From: a bacterium
GTDB lineage: Bacteria > Verrucomicrobiota > Verrucomicrobiia > Limisphaerales > UBA11358
Direction: 5' to 3'
Assembly (NCBI GenBank): GCA_021781185.1
Contig: JAJXXI010000389.1
Span: 1 to 6,570, forward strand
DNA length: 6,570 nucleotides
Below the pieces are notes generated by a model. That model did no database searches and was not told where the DNA came from. It saw only the letters and a program-made list of their open reading frames with translations. A program made the translations under genes and the position numbers. Positions within the stretch are counted from its first letter, which is position 1. Each line of letters begins with the position of its first letter. Positions 1 to 6,476 of the stretch are shown here, one piece after another.

Positions 1-369
1 CGGCCCGCTGCCGGATGTGCCGCCGAACGGCAACCGCACGGTGATGGGACAGGAAACATTCGTGCGCCAGAACAGCGTGGCCGCCTGGTTGACCACCTGG
101 TTGAACCCCACGGTGGAGAAATCGGCAAACTGCATTTCCACAATCGGCCGCATGCCTTCAATGGCCGCGCCGACGGCGAGCCCGACCATGGCGTCCTCGC
201 TGATGGGCGAATCCAAAACACGGCCGGGAAATTCCCTGGCGAGGTTTTTGGTGGCCTTGAACGCGCCGCCAAACGGCCCCACATCCTGGCCGTAGATGAA
301 CACGCGCGGATCATCGCGCAGGGCATGGGCCTGGGCTTCGCGGATGGCTTCGAGATAGGTGAGGCTCAT
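1..369 (-). CDS. 2-oxo acid dehydrogenase E1 component, beta subunit (N-terminal 123 residues, cut by window edge)
   Basis: This is the start of an E1 beta subunit, which pairs with E1 alpha to form the thiamine-diphosphate enzyme that decarboxylates a 2-oxo acid and passes the acyl group to lipoyl-E2 in the cytosol. Read from the ATG at 369 it gives 123 residues without a stop and runs off the left edge; family members are about 325 residues, so roughly the last 60% is outside. Visible family motifs are GQDVGPFGGAF (residues 27-37), the SPISED segment (54-59) with Glu58 at the position that contacts the cofactor in E1 beta proteins, GLAVGAAIEGMRPIVE (63-78) and QFADF (80-84). GG-F-(K/R)-x-T and QFAD(F/Y) recall branched-chain E1 beta more than Bacillus-type PdhB, but substrate is not decided. 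It lies 120 bases downstream of E1 alpha on the same strand, the usual alpha-beta order. No Shine-Dalgarno sequence precedes the ATG. Confidence 0.93.
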   Translation of the reverse strand, partial: MSLTYLEAIREAQAHALRDDPRVFIYGQDVGPFGGAFKATKNLAREFPGRVLDSPISEDAMVGLAVGAAIEGMRPIVEMQFADFSTVGFNQVVNQAATLFWRTNVSCPITVRLPFGGTSGSGP

Positions 370-398
370 GCGGAAAAAGCGTGAAAAACATTCAGCAT

Positions 399-440
399 CC
401 ACCCGGCAACGGCCAAGCTCCCCCGGCCGGTGGCCGGTGG
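399..440 (-). other. GC-rich two-part stem-loop between the E1 alpha and E1 beta genes
   Basis: On the plus strand the arms are CCACCCGGC (399-407) with GCCGGTGG (433-440), giving 8 pairs and one bulged base, and an inner CGGCC (410-414) with GGCCG (425-429). A small internal loop (AA against GTG) separates the two stems, and a 10-base terminal loop closes the structure. One side includes a 7-base tandem repeat GGCCGGT (425-431, 432-438, then a partial copy to 443). On the transcribed minus strand, T5 runs follow about 12 and 22 bases after the stem rather than directly, so this is not a textbook intrinsic terminator. It could tune E1 beta expression, protect or cleave the mRNA, or be one copy of a dispersed intergenic repeat. 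The rest of the gap 370-489 shows no gene. Confidence 0.5.
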
Positions 441-489
441 CCGCTGGAAATTCGGGGTTGGCGGTTGAAGGCTTGCTGTTCTCATAAGA

Positions 490-1500
490 TTATTCATGGC
501 CCTCCGCAAGATGCCCGGTGGACAGGGCGGTCCAATTTTCCGCAAACGGGTCGGGCGCGGGCTCGCGCTGCACCTGCGCGACCGTCTCCTCGATTTCGCG
601 GATGGTTTCACTGCGCCAGACGGCGAGCTGCGCGGCATCAGCAATCTTTTGCCTGAGCAGAAACTCCTCGGCGATCTTCAGGCAGTCGCGCCCGAGCGGA
701 GCATTTTTCAGCTCCGGCGCAATGTAGCCGGCGTCGTCGTGTTCGCCGTGGCCACACAACCGGAGCAGACTGGCGACCACCAACTGCGGGCCATGACCGG
801 CCCGGGCGCGGGCGACCGCCGCGCCGACCACTTCAAGACACGCGGAGAAATCATTGCCGGCCAGTAAGTGCGCCCCGACCCCATAGCCGACGGCCTTGTC
901 CGCCAGATTAGCGCAGGCAAACTGCCGGTCGTTCGGCGTGGAATACGCGTATTGATTGTTCGCCACGACGAGGACGAGCGGAAGTTTTTCCACGGCGGCC
1001 TGATTGAGCGCCTCGTGAAAAGAACCGGTGGACGTGGCACCTTCGCCCAGACAGGCCGCGCCGACGATGCCAGTGACACCTTTCATCCGGCGCGCGAACA
1101 ACACACCGTTCACAACGGAAACCATGGCCCCCAGATGGCTGATCATGGGCAGGTAGCCGGCCGACGGATTGCCGCGGTGAACATTGCCGTCGCGACCGCG
1201 CATGGGCCCGAGCGCGGAGCCAAGATAGGTGCGGACAGCGTCAATCATGGGTTCGCCGAACGCGAGCCGGCCGGCGGCATCGCGAATCAGCGGCGCGAAA
1301 ACATCGGTTTTCTGGAGGGACACACCAATCGCAGCGCTCAGCGCCTCCTGGCCCCGGCCCAGAAAAACCCCGCCATGAATTTTGCCGGCGCGGTAAAGCG
1401 CGGCGAATTTGTCATCCAACAGCCGCGCCCGCAACATGAAGCGGTAGGCTGTCAGTTGCGCCCCGCCGGCAATGCGAGGCTCGGAGAGCGTTTGCAACAT
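490..1500 (-). CDS. 2-oxo acid dehydrogenase E1 component, alpha subunit
   Basis: This 336-residue protein is the thiamine-diphosphate-binding alpha subunit of a 2-oxo acid dehydrogenase E1 heterotetramer, a cytosolic enzyme. It is near full length for bacterial E1 alpha (about 320-370). Motifs in order are GRGQEA (48-53), LIRD (71-74), GRDGNVH (102-108), the cofactor and magnesium motif GEGATSTG (152-159) ending in NN (181-182) followed by YAYSTP (184-189), and RLCGHGEHDD (247-256). The common GDG is GEG here, Glu153, as in branched-chain E1 alpha (GEGAASEG), and YAxSTP and the IS-x-L segment (120-123) also point that way. Pyruvate or acetoin as substrate is not excluded. The start is well fixed: an in-frame TAA lies at 1512-1510, three codons upstream, with no other start between. 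No Shine-Dalgarno sequence is seen. The gene is divergent from the kinase gene, and E1 beta follows it. Confidence 0.93.
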   Translation of the reverse strand: MLQTLSEPRIAGGAQLTAYRFMLRARLLDDKFAALYRAGKIHGGVFLGRGQEALSAAIGVSLQKTDVFAPLIRDAAGRLAFGEPMIDAVRTYLGSALGPMRGRDGNVHRGNPSAGYLPMISHLGAMVSVVNGVLFARRMKGVTGIVGAACLGEGATSTGSFHEALNQAAVEKLPLVLVVANNQYAYSTPNDRQFACANLADKAVGYGVGAHLLAGNDFSACLEVVGAAVARARAGHGPQLVVASLLRLCGHGEHDDAGYIAPELKNAPLGRDCLKIAEEFLLRQKIADAAQLAVWRSETIREIEETVAQVQREPAPDPFAENWTALSTGHLAEGHE

Positions 1501-1629
1501 ACGGCAAGTTTATGGCCTGAGATGCGCACCGCGCAATAATTCTTTCCGCGAACCTCAAAATTCATCTGGCTGGAGCCGCAGTTATTTGTTACACCCCAGT
1601 TCAAATTACGGCTTGCCGGATTAGACCGG
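1501..1629. promoter_or_regulatory. Divergent intergenic region between E1 alpha and the hybrid kinase
   Basis: These 129 bases separate two divergent starts, so promoters for both transcription units should lie here. It is locally more AT-rich than the coding flanks (for example around 1536-1570 and 1580-1610). I could not find a convincing -35/-10 pair on either strand. A 7-base motif CTTGCCG occurs in opposite orientations close to each start, at 1508-1502 on the minus strand, ending one base before the E1 alpha ATG, and at 1612-1618 on the plus strand, 11 bases before the kinase ATG. Neither start has a Shine-Dalgarno sequence. That promoters lie here rests on gene layout; the motif could be chance. 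Confidence 0.45.
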
Positions 1630-4074
1630 ATGAATTCCACCAAATTTCAAGTTTTGCTGCTGGGCAAGGACCCTGCATTTGCCGACGCGCTGCTGGCAGC
1701 CGTGCGGGCGGCCGGCGGCCAGCTTGCCCCCACAGCCGATTTTCGGACGGCGCTGCAAGCCTTGGAATCCGGCCCGCCGGAAATTGTGCTTCTGGATTTG
1801 AAATCCGCCGGGAGCGACAGCCTGACATTTTTGAGCCAGCTTCAGCAGCGGCCGCATTTCGTGCCGGTCTTCACCATCGGCCTTGGCCCGCCCAGCGAAA
1901 CCGAGTCGGCGGTGCGGGCGTTTGAACTGGGACTGCACGAATTTTTAACGCTGCCCCTGGAAAAGGATTTGTTCCCGGCGCAGCTCCAGGGGGCCCTGTC
2001 GCTCCGGCGGCAAATGGAAAACCTGGGCCGGCGCCAGCAGGAACTCATGGATGCCAGCCGCGTCGCCGAGGCGAATTCCCGGGCCAAATCAGAATTCCTC
2101 GCGACCATGAGCCACGAGATCCGCACGCCGATGAACGGCGTCATCGCGATGACCGGGTTGCTGATGGACACCGCGCTCACGGCGGACCAGCGCAGTTACC
2201 TGGAGACGATTTACAGCAGCAGCGAATCGCTGTTGAGCATCATCAACGACATCCTGGATTTTTCCAAAATCGAGGCCGGCAAAATGGAACTGGAGCGGCG
2301 GCCCTTTAACCTGCGGGAGTGCATCGAGGAATCGCTCGATCTGCTGGCCACGCGGGCGCTGGAGAAAAAGCTGGATCTGCATTACGAGGTTGCGGAGGTC
2401 ATTCCGGAAACGGTCGAGGGTGACACCCAGCGGCTCCGCCAGGTGCTGGTAAACCTGATTGGCAACGCGCTGAAATTTACCGAGCAGGGCGGCGTGGTGG
2501 TCCGGGTTGAGCAGCTCCGGTCCGCCCCGTGCGGCGCGGACAATGTGCAGGCGTTGCGCCTGCATTTTGCGGTGCGCGATTCCGGCATTGGCATCCAGCC
2601 CGACCGGCTGGCGCGCCTGTTCCGTCCCTTTTCCCAGGCGGATGTCTCCACGGCCCGCAAATACGGCGGCACCGGGCTTGGCCTGGTCATCAGCCGGAAG
2701 CTGGTGGAATTGATGGGCGGACGGATGTGGGCGGAAAGCATGCCGGGGGACGGCTCCACTTTTCATTTCACCATCAACCTGACGGCACCGACAAATGCCG
2801 CCGCGCCCGCGCACGCCAAACCGCGCCAGCAACTGGCCGACTTGAAAATCCTGATTGTGGAAGACAATCCGGTGGTCAAAAATTTGTTGCAGGAGCAGTG
2901 CCGGCGCTGGGGAATGCAGCCGCACTCCGTGGGAACCGCCGCCCAGGCGCTGGAATTATTCCGGCAGGGCATGTCCTTTGATCTCGCGCTGCTGGACGCC
3001 GCGCTGCCCGACCAGGCCGGCACGACGATCGCGGCGGAAATTCAAAAATTTCCCGAAGCGGCCATGATGCCGGTGGTGTTTTTGAACCCGCTCGGCAAAA
3101 CCGGCATTCCGGCTGGAGCCCATGTCCGGTTCGCCCACTCGGTCACAAAGCCGGTCAAGCCGGCGCAATTGTGCGCCGCGCTGGAGCGCTCCATCTTGAG
3201 CGCCCGTGTTCCGGCCGGCACGGCCCCGGAAGCACCTAAACCGGCGAATTCGGTGGCCGCGCAACTGCCCCTGCGCATCTTGCTGGTGGATGACAACGAC
3301 ATCAACCAGAAGGTGGCGGTGCGCATCATGCAACAGCTCGGCTACAAGCCGGAGGTGGCCGGCAACGGCCGCGAAGCGCTGGACGCCGTGGTGCGCCAGC
3401 CGTTCGACTTGATTTTCATGGATGTGATGATGCCGGAAATGGACGGACTCGAAGCCACCCGGCAGATTCGACTGCGGCAGATGAGCGGCGATCCCGAACA
3501 TCTCCAGTCCCGCATCATCATCGTGGCCATGACCGCCCACGCCATGCAAGGGGACCGGGAAAAATGCCTGGCCGCCGGCATGGATGATTACCTGTCCAAA
3601 CCGGTCCGGCCAAAGGATATTCGCGAGAAGATTGAAAAGTGGGGGGGGATCCCCGCGCCGTCACCCGCCGCCCCGCCGCCCGCGCCCATGGATGCCGTCG
3701 CGGCCGAGCCGCCCGTGGACATGACGCGGATGAACGATCTGACGGACGGCAACCAAGACAGCTTGCGGGAACTGGTGGCGATGTATTTTGACCAGACGCA
3801 AAAGCAGTTTGTCCAGATGCAGGAGGCCATCAGCGCCGGCAACGCGGATAATGTCCGGCGCGTGGCGCACAGTTGCGCCGGGGCCAGTGCCACGCTGGGG
3901 ATGACGCATCTGGTGCCGCACCTGCGTGAACTGGAAAAACTCGGCGCATCGGGGTCATTGACGGGGGCCGGTGAAATCTGGGAAAATGCCGGACGCGAAC
4001 TCGCAAGAGTCCGGGAATTTTTCCAGGCACAACCAGAACTGGCCCCGGTGTTCGCGAAGACCAATCCAGCATGA
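1630..4074 (+). CDS. Soluble hybrid sensor histidine kinase: degenerate REC, HisKA, HATPase, REC, REC, HPt
   Basis: This 814-residue protein should autophosphorylate on His and relay phosphate internally through receivers to an HPt domain. No membrane segment is seen, so it is probably cytosolic. Domains are: a receiver-like fold at 6-125; a probable coiled-coil linker (125-152); HisKA with [10 protein letters not shown] (161-170), His162; HATPase_c with N-box Asn275/Asn279, G1 DSGIGI (317-322), F-box LFRPFSQ (330-336) and G2 GGTGLGL (346-352); receiver 2 (405-523) with Glu411, Asp412, Asp456, Lys507; receiver 3 (548-670) with Asp554, Asp555, Asp598, Thr635, Lys657; a Pro/Ala-rich linker (671-697); and HPt (about 699-800) with His747. 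The first receiver keeps Asp56 but reads LGKD where acidic residues are expected and has Leu108 for the conserved Lys. Receiver 2 has Asn486 where Thr/Ser is normal. The HPt motif is HSCAG, with Ala for the usual Lys. ATG 1630 is the only ATG, GTG or TTG in frame after the upstream TAA. Its stop overlaps the next start. Confidence 0.95.
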   Translation: MNSTKFQVLLLGKDPAFADALLAAVRAAGGQLAPTADFRTALQALESGPPEIVLLDLKSAGSDSLTFLSQLQQRPHFVPVFTIGLGPPSETESAVRAFELGLHEFLTLPLEKDLFPAQLQGALSLRRQMENLGRRQQELMDASRVAEANSRAKSEFLATMSHEIRTPMNGVIAMTGLLMDTALTADQRSYLETIYSSSESLLSIINDILDFSKIEAGKMELERRPFNLRECIEESLDLLATRALEKKLDLHYEVAEVIPETVEGDTQRLRQVLVNLIGNALKFTEQGGVVVRVEQLRSAPCGADNVQALRLHFAVRDSGIGIQPDRLARLFRPFSQADVSTARKYGGTGLGLVISRKLVELMGGRMWAESMPGDGSTFHFTINLTAPTNAAAPAHAKPRQQLADLKILIVEDNPVVKNLLQEQCRRWGMQPHSVGTAAQALELFRQGMSFDLALLDAALPDQAGTTIAAEIQKFPEAAMMPVVFLNPLGKTGIPAGAHVRFAHSVTKPVKPAQLCAALERSILSARVPAGTAPEAPKPANSVAAQLPLRILLVDDNDINQKVAVRIMQQLGYKPEVAGNGREALDAVVRQPFDLIFMDVMMPEMDGLEATRQIRLRQMSGDPEHLQSRIIIVAMTAHAMQGDREKCLAAGMDDYLSKPVRPKDIREKIEKWGGIPAPSPAAPPPAPMDAVAAEPPVDMTRMNDLTDGNQDSLRELVAMYFDQTQKQFVQMQEAISAGNADNVRRVAHSCAGASATLGMTHLVPHLRELEKLGASGSLTGAGEIWENAGRELARVREFFQAQPELAPVFAKTNPA

Positions 4075-5255
4075 AAAAAATCCTGATCATCGAAGACGAC
4101 CAAGTTGTGGCCAATGTTTACCGCAACAAACTTGCGGTGGATGGCTATCAGGCCGAGGTCGCGTCCGATGGGGAATCCGGCTTGAAGCTCATGCATACGC
4201 TCCAGCCGGATTTGATTATTCTTGATCTCATGCTGCCCGCGTTGCCGGGCGTGGAAGTCATCAAGCAAATCCGCAGCGAGCCTCAATTCGCCAAAACCCC
4301 CGTCATTGTTTTCTCCAACACCTATTTGACGAATCTCATTCAGGAAGCCTGGCGGGCCGGGGCCAGCAAATGCCTCTCCAAAGCCAGTTGTTCGCCAAAA
4401 GATTTCATGGATGTGGTGCGGCAAACCATTGGTGCCAGCGGGGCGTTGGTGCCCCCAACCGGTGCGCCCGCCGAAAAGCCGGCGGTCACCGGAACGCCCG
4501 GCCTGTCCTCGGAGAACGACGTCACATTTCAGGCCAATCTCCGAAAGTTGTTCATTGAGGGACTGCCCGGATCGCTCGCGGTGCTGCGCAGCAGCCTGCT
4601 GGGATTGGTGAAGGCGGACAACGAGATGGACCGGCTGAAACAGACCTACGGCTTGTATCGCCGGGTTCATGCGCTAAACGGCAACGCCGGCCTCGCCGGC
4701 ATGGTGCAGATCGCCCACATGGCTTCCGCCTTGGAAGCCCTGCTCAAGGAAATTTACGAGAAGCCCAAAAACATCAACTCCTCCACCATCCGCACCGTCG
4801 CCGCCGCCGTGGATTTCATGGGCGTGCTTTTCGACCGCAGCTCCCTGCCGGAAAAACAGGAGCCGCTCGTCTCCAAAATCCTGGTGGTGGATGACGAGAT
4901 CATTTCCCGTCGCGCCATCATTTACGCGCTGGAAAAAGCCCGGCTCAAATCCGTCAGCGTGGAAGACCCCGAACAGGCCCTGAAACTGCTCGCGGAAAAT
5001 GAATTCGACCTCATTTTTCTCGACGTGGACATGCCCGGCATGTCCGGCTACGAGTTGTGCGCCAGACTGCGGGCCCTGCCGCACCTGAAAACGACACCCG
5101 TCGTTTTCGTCACCAGCCTGAATGATTTTGAAAACCGCACCAGCTCCACCATCGCCGGCGGGAGCGACTTCATCGCCAAACCGTTCCTGTTCATCGAGCT
5201 CACCGTCAAAGCCCTCATTTACGTGCTCCGGGCCAAATTACCGGCCGCACGTTGA
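4071..5255 (+). CDS. Response regulator with REC-HPt-REC architecture
   Basis: This 394-residue phosphorelay protein has two receivers flanking an HPt domain and no effector domain. Receiver 1 (about 3-120) has Glu8/Asp9/Asp10, phosphoacceptor Asp52, Ser82 and Lys104; the proline normally after that Lys is Ala105. A Pro/Ala/Gly-rich linker (121-148) follows. The middle (about 152-258) is predicted helical and carries [15 protein letters not shown] (197-211), which matches the HPt pattern H-x-L-K-G-x-A, with His200 as the likely phosphate carrier and Asn203 for Lys. Receiver 2 (268-390) is complete: Asp274/Asp275, Asp318, Thr348, Lys370-Pro371. The ATG overlaps the kinase stop (ATGA, 4071-4074), so translation is probably coupled and the kinase is the likely partner. 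Output is presumably by protein contact or passing phosphate to another protein; this is inference. REC and HPt combinations are known, but I do not recognise a named homologue. Confidence 0.92.
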   Translation: MKKILIIEDDQVVANVYRNKLAVDGYQAEVASDGESGLKLMHTLQPDLIILDLMLPALPGVEVIKQIRSEPQFAKTPVIVFSNTYLTNLIQEAWRAGASKCLSKASCSPKDFMDVVRQTIGASGALVPPTGAPAEKPAVTGTPGLSSENDVTFQANLRKLFIEGLPGSLAVLRSSLLGLVKADNEMDRLKQTYGLYRRVHALNGNAGLAGMVQIAHMASALEALLKEIYEKPKNINSSTIRTVAAAVDFMGVLFDRSSLPEKQEPLVSKILVVDDEIISRRAIIYALEKARLKSVSVEDPEQALKLLAENEFDLIFLDVDMPGMSGYELCARLRALPHLKTTPVVFVTSLNDFENRTSSTIAGGSDFIAKPFLFIELTVKALIYVLRAKLPAAR

Positions 5256-5280
5256 CAGACCCGACCCGGTGGCGAAGATT
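5252..5280 (+). promoter_or_regulatory. Candidate sigma-70-like promoter overlapping the response-regulator stop codon
   Basis: A perfect -35 hexamer TTGACA lies at 5252-5257 and shares its TGA with the stop codon of the preceding gene. Seventeen bases later comes AAGATT (5275-5280), a weak -10 matching 3 of 6 consensus positions. A transcript from here would carry a leader of about 45 bases before the haem-binding gene at 5331. The -10 is poor and the spacer 5256-5330 holds nothing else recognisable, so readthrough from the phosphorelay genes is equally possible. Confidence 0.25.
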
Positions 5281-5330
5281 GGAGCAAGTTGGTTTCATGA
5301 CCCCACAGGCATGCAAACGGCATTTAAAAA

Positions 5331-5798
5331 ATGAGAAAAAAATTAAAATGGGTGATCGGGGCGATCCTCCTGCTTTTCCTGTTGCTGCAGTTCACCAATC
5401 CGGCGCGCACCAATCCGCCGGTAAAAAACGACCTGATTGCCTCCACGCATCCGCCCGCAGCGGTTGCGGCCATGCTCCGGGGGGCCTGTTATGATTGCCA
5501 CTCGCACGAAACCGTCTGGCCCTGGTATGCCCGCGTGGTTCCCGGCTCCTGGCTGGTGACGTCGGACGTGAATGGTGGACGCGCGCATGTGGATTTTTCC
5601 GAATGGCCGGCCAACCCCGCCCTCGCAGTCCGCAAACTGGACTGGATTTACGAAGTGCTTGCCCATCATGAGATGCCCCCGCCGCAATACACGCTCGTGC
5701 ATGCCAGCGCCCGGCTCACGCAAACACAGCAGCAAGAGCTTTTGAACTGGATCAATGCCGAGGCGCAAAAGCAGATGGCGGCCGCGCAAACCCATTGA
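5331..5798 (+). CDS. Membrane-anchored haem-binding domain protein with CxxCH (Haem_bd-like)
   Basis: This 155-residue protein looks like the small haem-binding (Haem_bd, PF14376-type) family found in Bacteroidota, Planctomycetota and Verrucomicrobiota. The basic N-terminus MRKKLK is followed by a hydrophobic stretch (about 8-22) that acts as a signal anchor or uncleaved signal peptide; no clear AxA cleavage site follows. The single c-type haem motif CYDCH is at 53-57, in the context CYDCHSHET-WPWY typical of the family. Met115 in HHEMPPPQY is a possible second axial ligand. The domain should lie outside the cytoplasmic membrane, where cytochrome c maturation attaches haem. Redox or sensing role is unknown. 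The start is fixed by an in-frame TAA at 5325-5327, one codon upstream. There is no Shine-Dalgarno sequence. The hydrolase gene follows at once in the same frame. Confidence 0.9.
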   Translation: MRKKLKWVIGAILLLFLLLQFTNPARTNPPVKNDLIASTHPPAAVAAMLRGACYDCHSHETVWPWYARVVPGSWLVTSDVNGGRAHVDFSEWPANPALAVRKLDWIYEVLAHHEMPPPQYTLVHASARLTQTQQQELLNWINAEAQKQMAAAQTH

Positions 5799-5801
5799 CT
5801 C

Positions 5802-6434
5802 ATGCTGCACACGCAACTGGTTCCCGCCGCCAACCAAGATTCGCGGCGTCTGTTTGTGGTGCTCCATGGCCTGGGCGATTCCGCCGCCGGCTGGCGCTGG
5901 CTGCCGGAAGCCTTGAAATTGCCGTGGATGAACTACCTTCTGGTCAACGCGCCGGACGAATATTACGGCGGTTATTCCTGGTTCGAGTATCCCGGCAACA
6001 TCGCTCCCGGCGTCCACCGCAGCCGGCTGCTTTTAAACCAACTGCTGGACCAGTTGCGCTCCCAAAATTTCCCGGCGGATCAAATCACCCTCGGCGGTTT
6101 TTCGCAGGGCTGCCTCATGGCGCTGGAAACCGGCCTGCACTATCCGCACCGGCTCGCCGGCATCGTCGGACTCAGCGGCTGGGTGTTTGAACTCGAAAAC
6201 CTAGTCCGCGAACTCACGCCCGTTGCCCGGTCGCAACGCCTGCTGATCACGCACGGACATTTCGATCCGTTGCTGCCCTTTGCCGAAGTGCGCGACCAGG
6301 TCAAGCAGTTGCAAGCCGCCGGACTGGACGTCACCTGGCGCGATTTTCCCAAGGAGCACACGATTCACGGCGAGGAAGAAGTGGCCGTCATCCGCGAATT
6401 TGTGCGCGCCGGCTACCCGGTTGTGGGCGGATAA
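5802..6434 (+). CDS. Alpha/beta hydrolase, carboxylesterase/phospholipase family (Abhydrolase_2-like)
   Basis: This 210-residue protein is a serine hydrolase of the small carboxylesterase, lysophospholipase and acyl-protein thioesterase family; the length is typical (about 200-230). The N-terminal strand and oxyanion region VVLHGLGDSAAGW (19-31) is followed by the nucleophile elbow GFSQG (99-103) with Ser101. The acid is Asp155 in HGHFDPLLPF (151-160). The catalytic histidine is His186: EHTIHGEE has the same spacing to the two Glu residues as the family's GHxxxxEE, although the residue before it is Glu rather than Gly. No signal peptide is seen, so it is probably cytosolic. The true substrate (ester, thioester or lysophospholipid) cannot be told. 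The ATG is three bases after the stop of the haem-binding gene and in its frame, so that TGA also bounds the start. The two genes are very probably co-transcribed, perhaps with translational re-initiation. Confidence 0.92.
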   Translation: MLHTQLVPAANQDSRRLFVVLHGLGDSAAGWRWLPEALKLPWMNYLLVNAPDEYYGGYSWFEYPGNIAPGVHRSRLLLNQLLDQLRSQNFPADQITLGGFSQGCLMALETGLHYPHRLAGIVGLSGWVFELENLVRELTPVARSQRLLITHGHFDPLLPFAEVRDQVKQLQAAGLDVTWRDFPKEHTIHGEEEVAVIREFVRAGYPVVGG

Positions 6435-6449
6435 CCGGCACGGAACGGG

Positions 6450-6465
6450 CCGCGCTGCCGCGCGG
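6450..6465. terminator. Short GC stem-loop between convergent genes, possible terminator
   Basis: CCGCGC (6450-6455) and GCGCGG (6460-6465) form a perfect 6-base-pair stem with a TGCC loop, 15 bases after the hydrolase stop and 11 bases from the end of the convergent minus-strand gene. No T-run follows on either strand, so if it ends transcription it would act with another factor or only weakly. The position between convergent genes is the main argument. Confidence 0.3.
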
Positions 6466-6476
6466 ACTTGGGAAGA

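Noticed and set aside
17..295. Plus-strand open frame at the left edge
   Set aside because: The opposite strand reads as an E1 beta N-terminus with conserved motifs through the same bases.
366..644. Small minus-strand frame spanning the E1 alpha end and the gap
   Set aside because: It overlaps the E1 alpha C-terminus in another frame and reads through the hairpin. It is Pro/Arg/Ser-rich with no motif.
868..1539. Long plus-strand open frame of 223 codons opposite E1 alpha
   Set aside because: It is antisense to a gene with clear E1 alpha motifs, and its translation shows no family pattern. GC-rich coding strands commonly leave such frames open.
1587..1610. TTGTTA at 1587-1592 as a -35 box for the kinase gene
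   Set aside because: No acceptable -10 lies 15-19 bases downstream, so I could not support a promoter call here.
2089..2925. Minus-strand open frame of 278 codons opposite the HisKA/HATPase core
   Set aside because: The plus strand carries the H, N, G1, F and G2 boxes in order. The antisense product is His/Gln/Arg-rich with no motif, as expected of a shadow.
3588..4670. Minus-strand open frame of 360 codons opposite the kinase end and the regulator start
   Set aside because: It spans two overlapping genes with well-placed receiver and HPt residues on the plus strand, and its own product is low in recognisable structure.
5343..6017. Minus-strand open frame of 224 codons across the haem-binding and hydrolase genes
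   Set aside because: It crosses the boundary of two plus-strand genes that both have catalytic or haem-binding motifs. Its translation has no recognisable domain.
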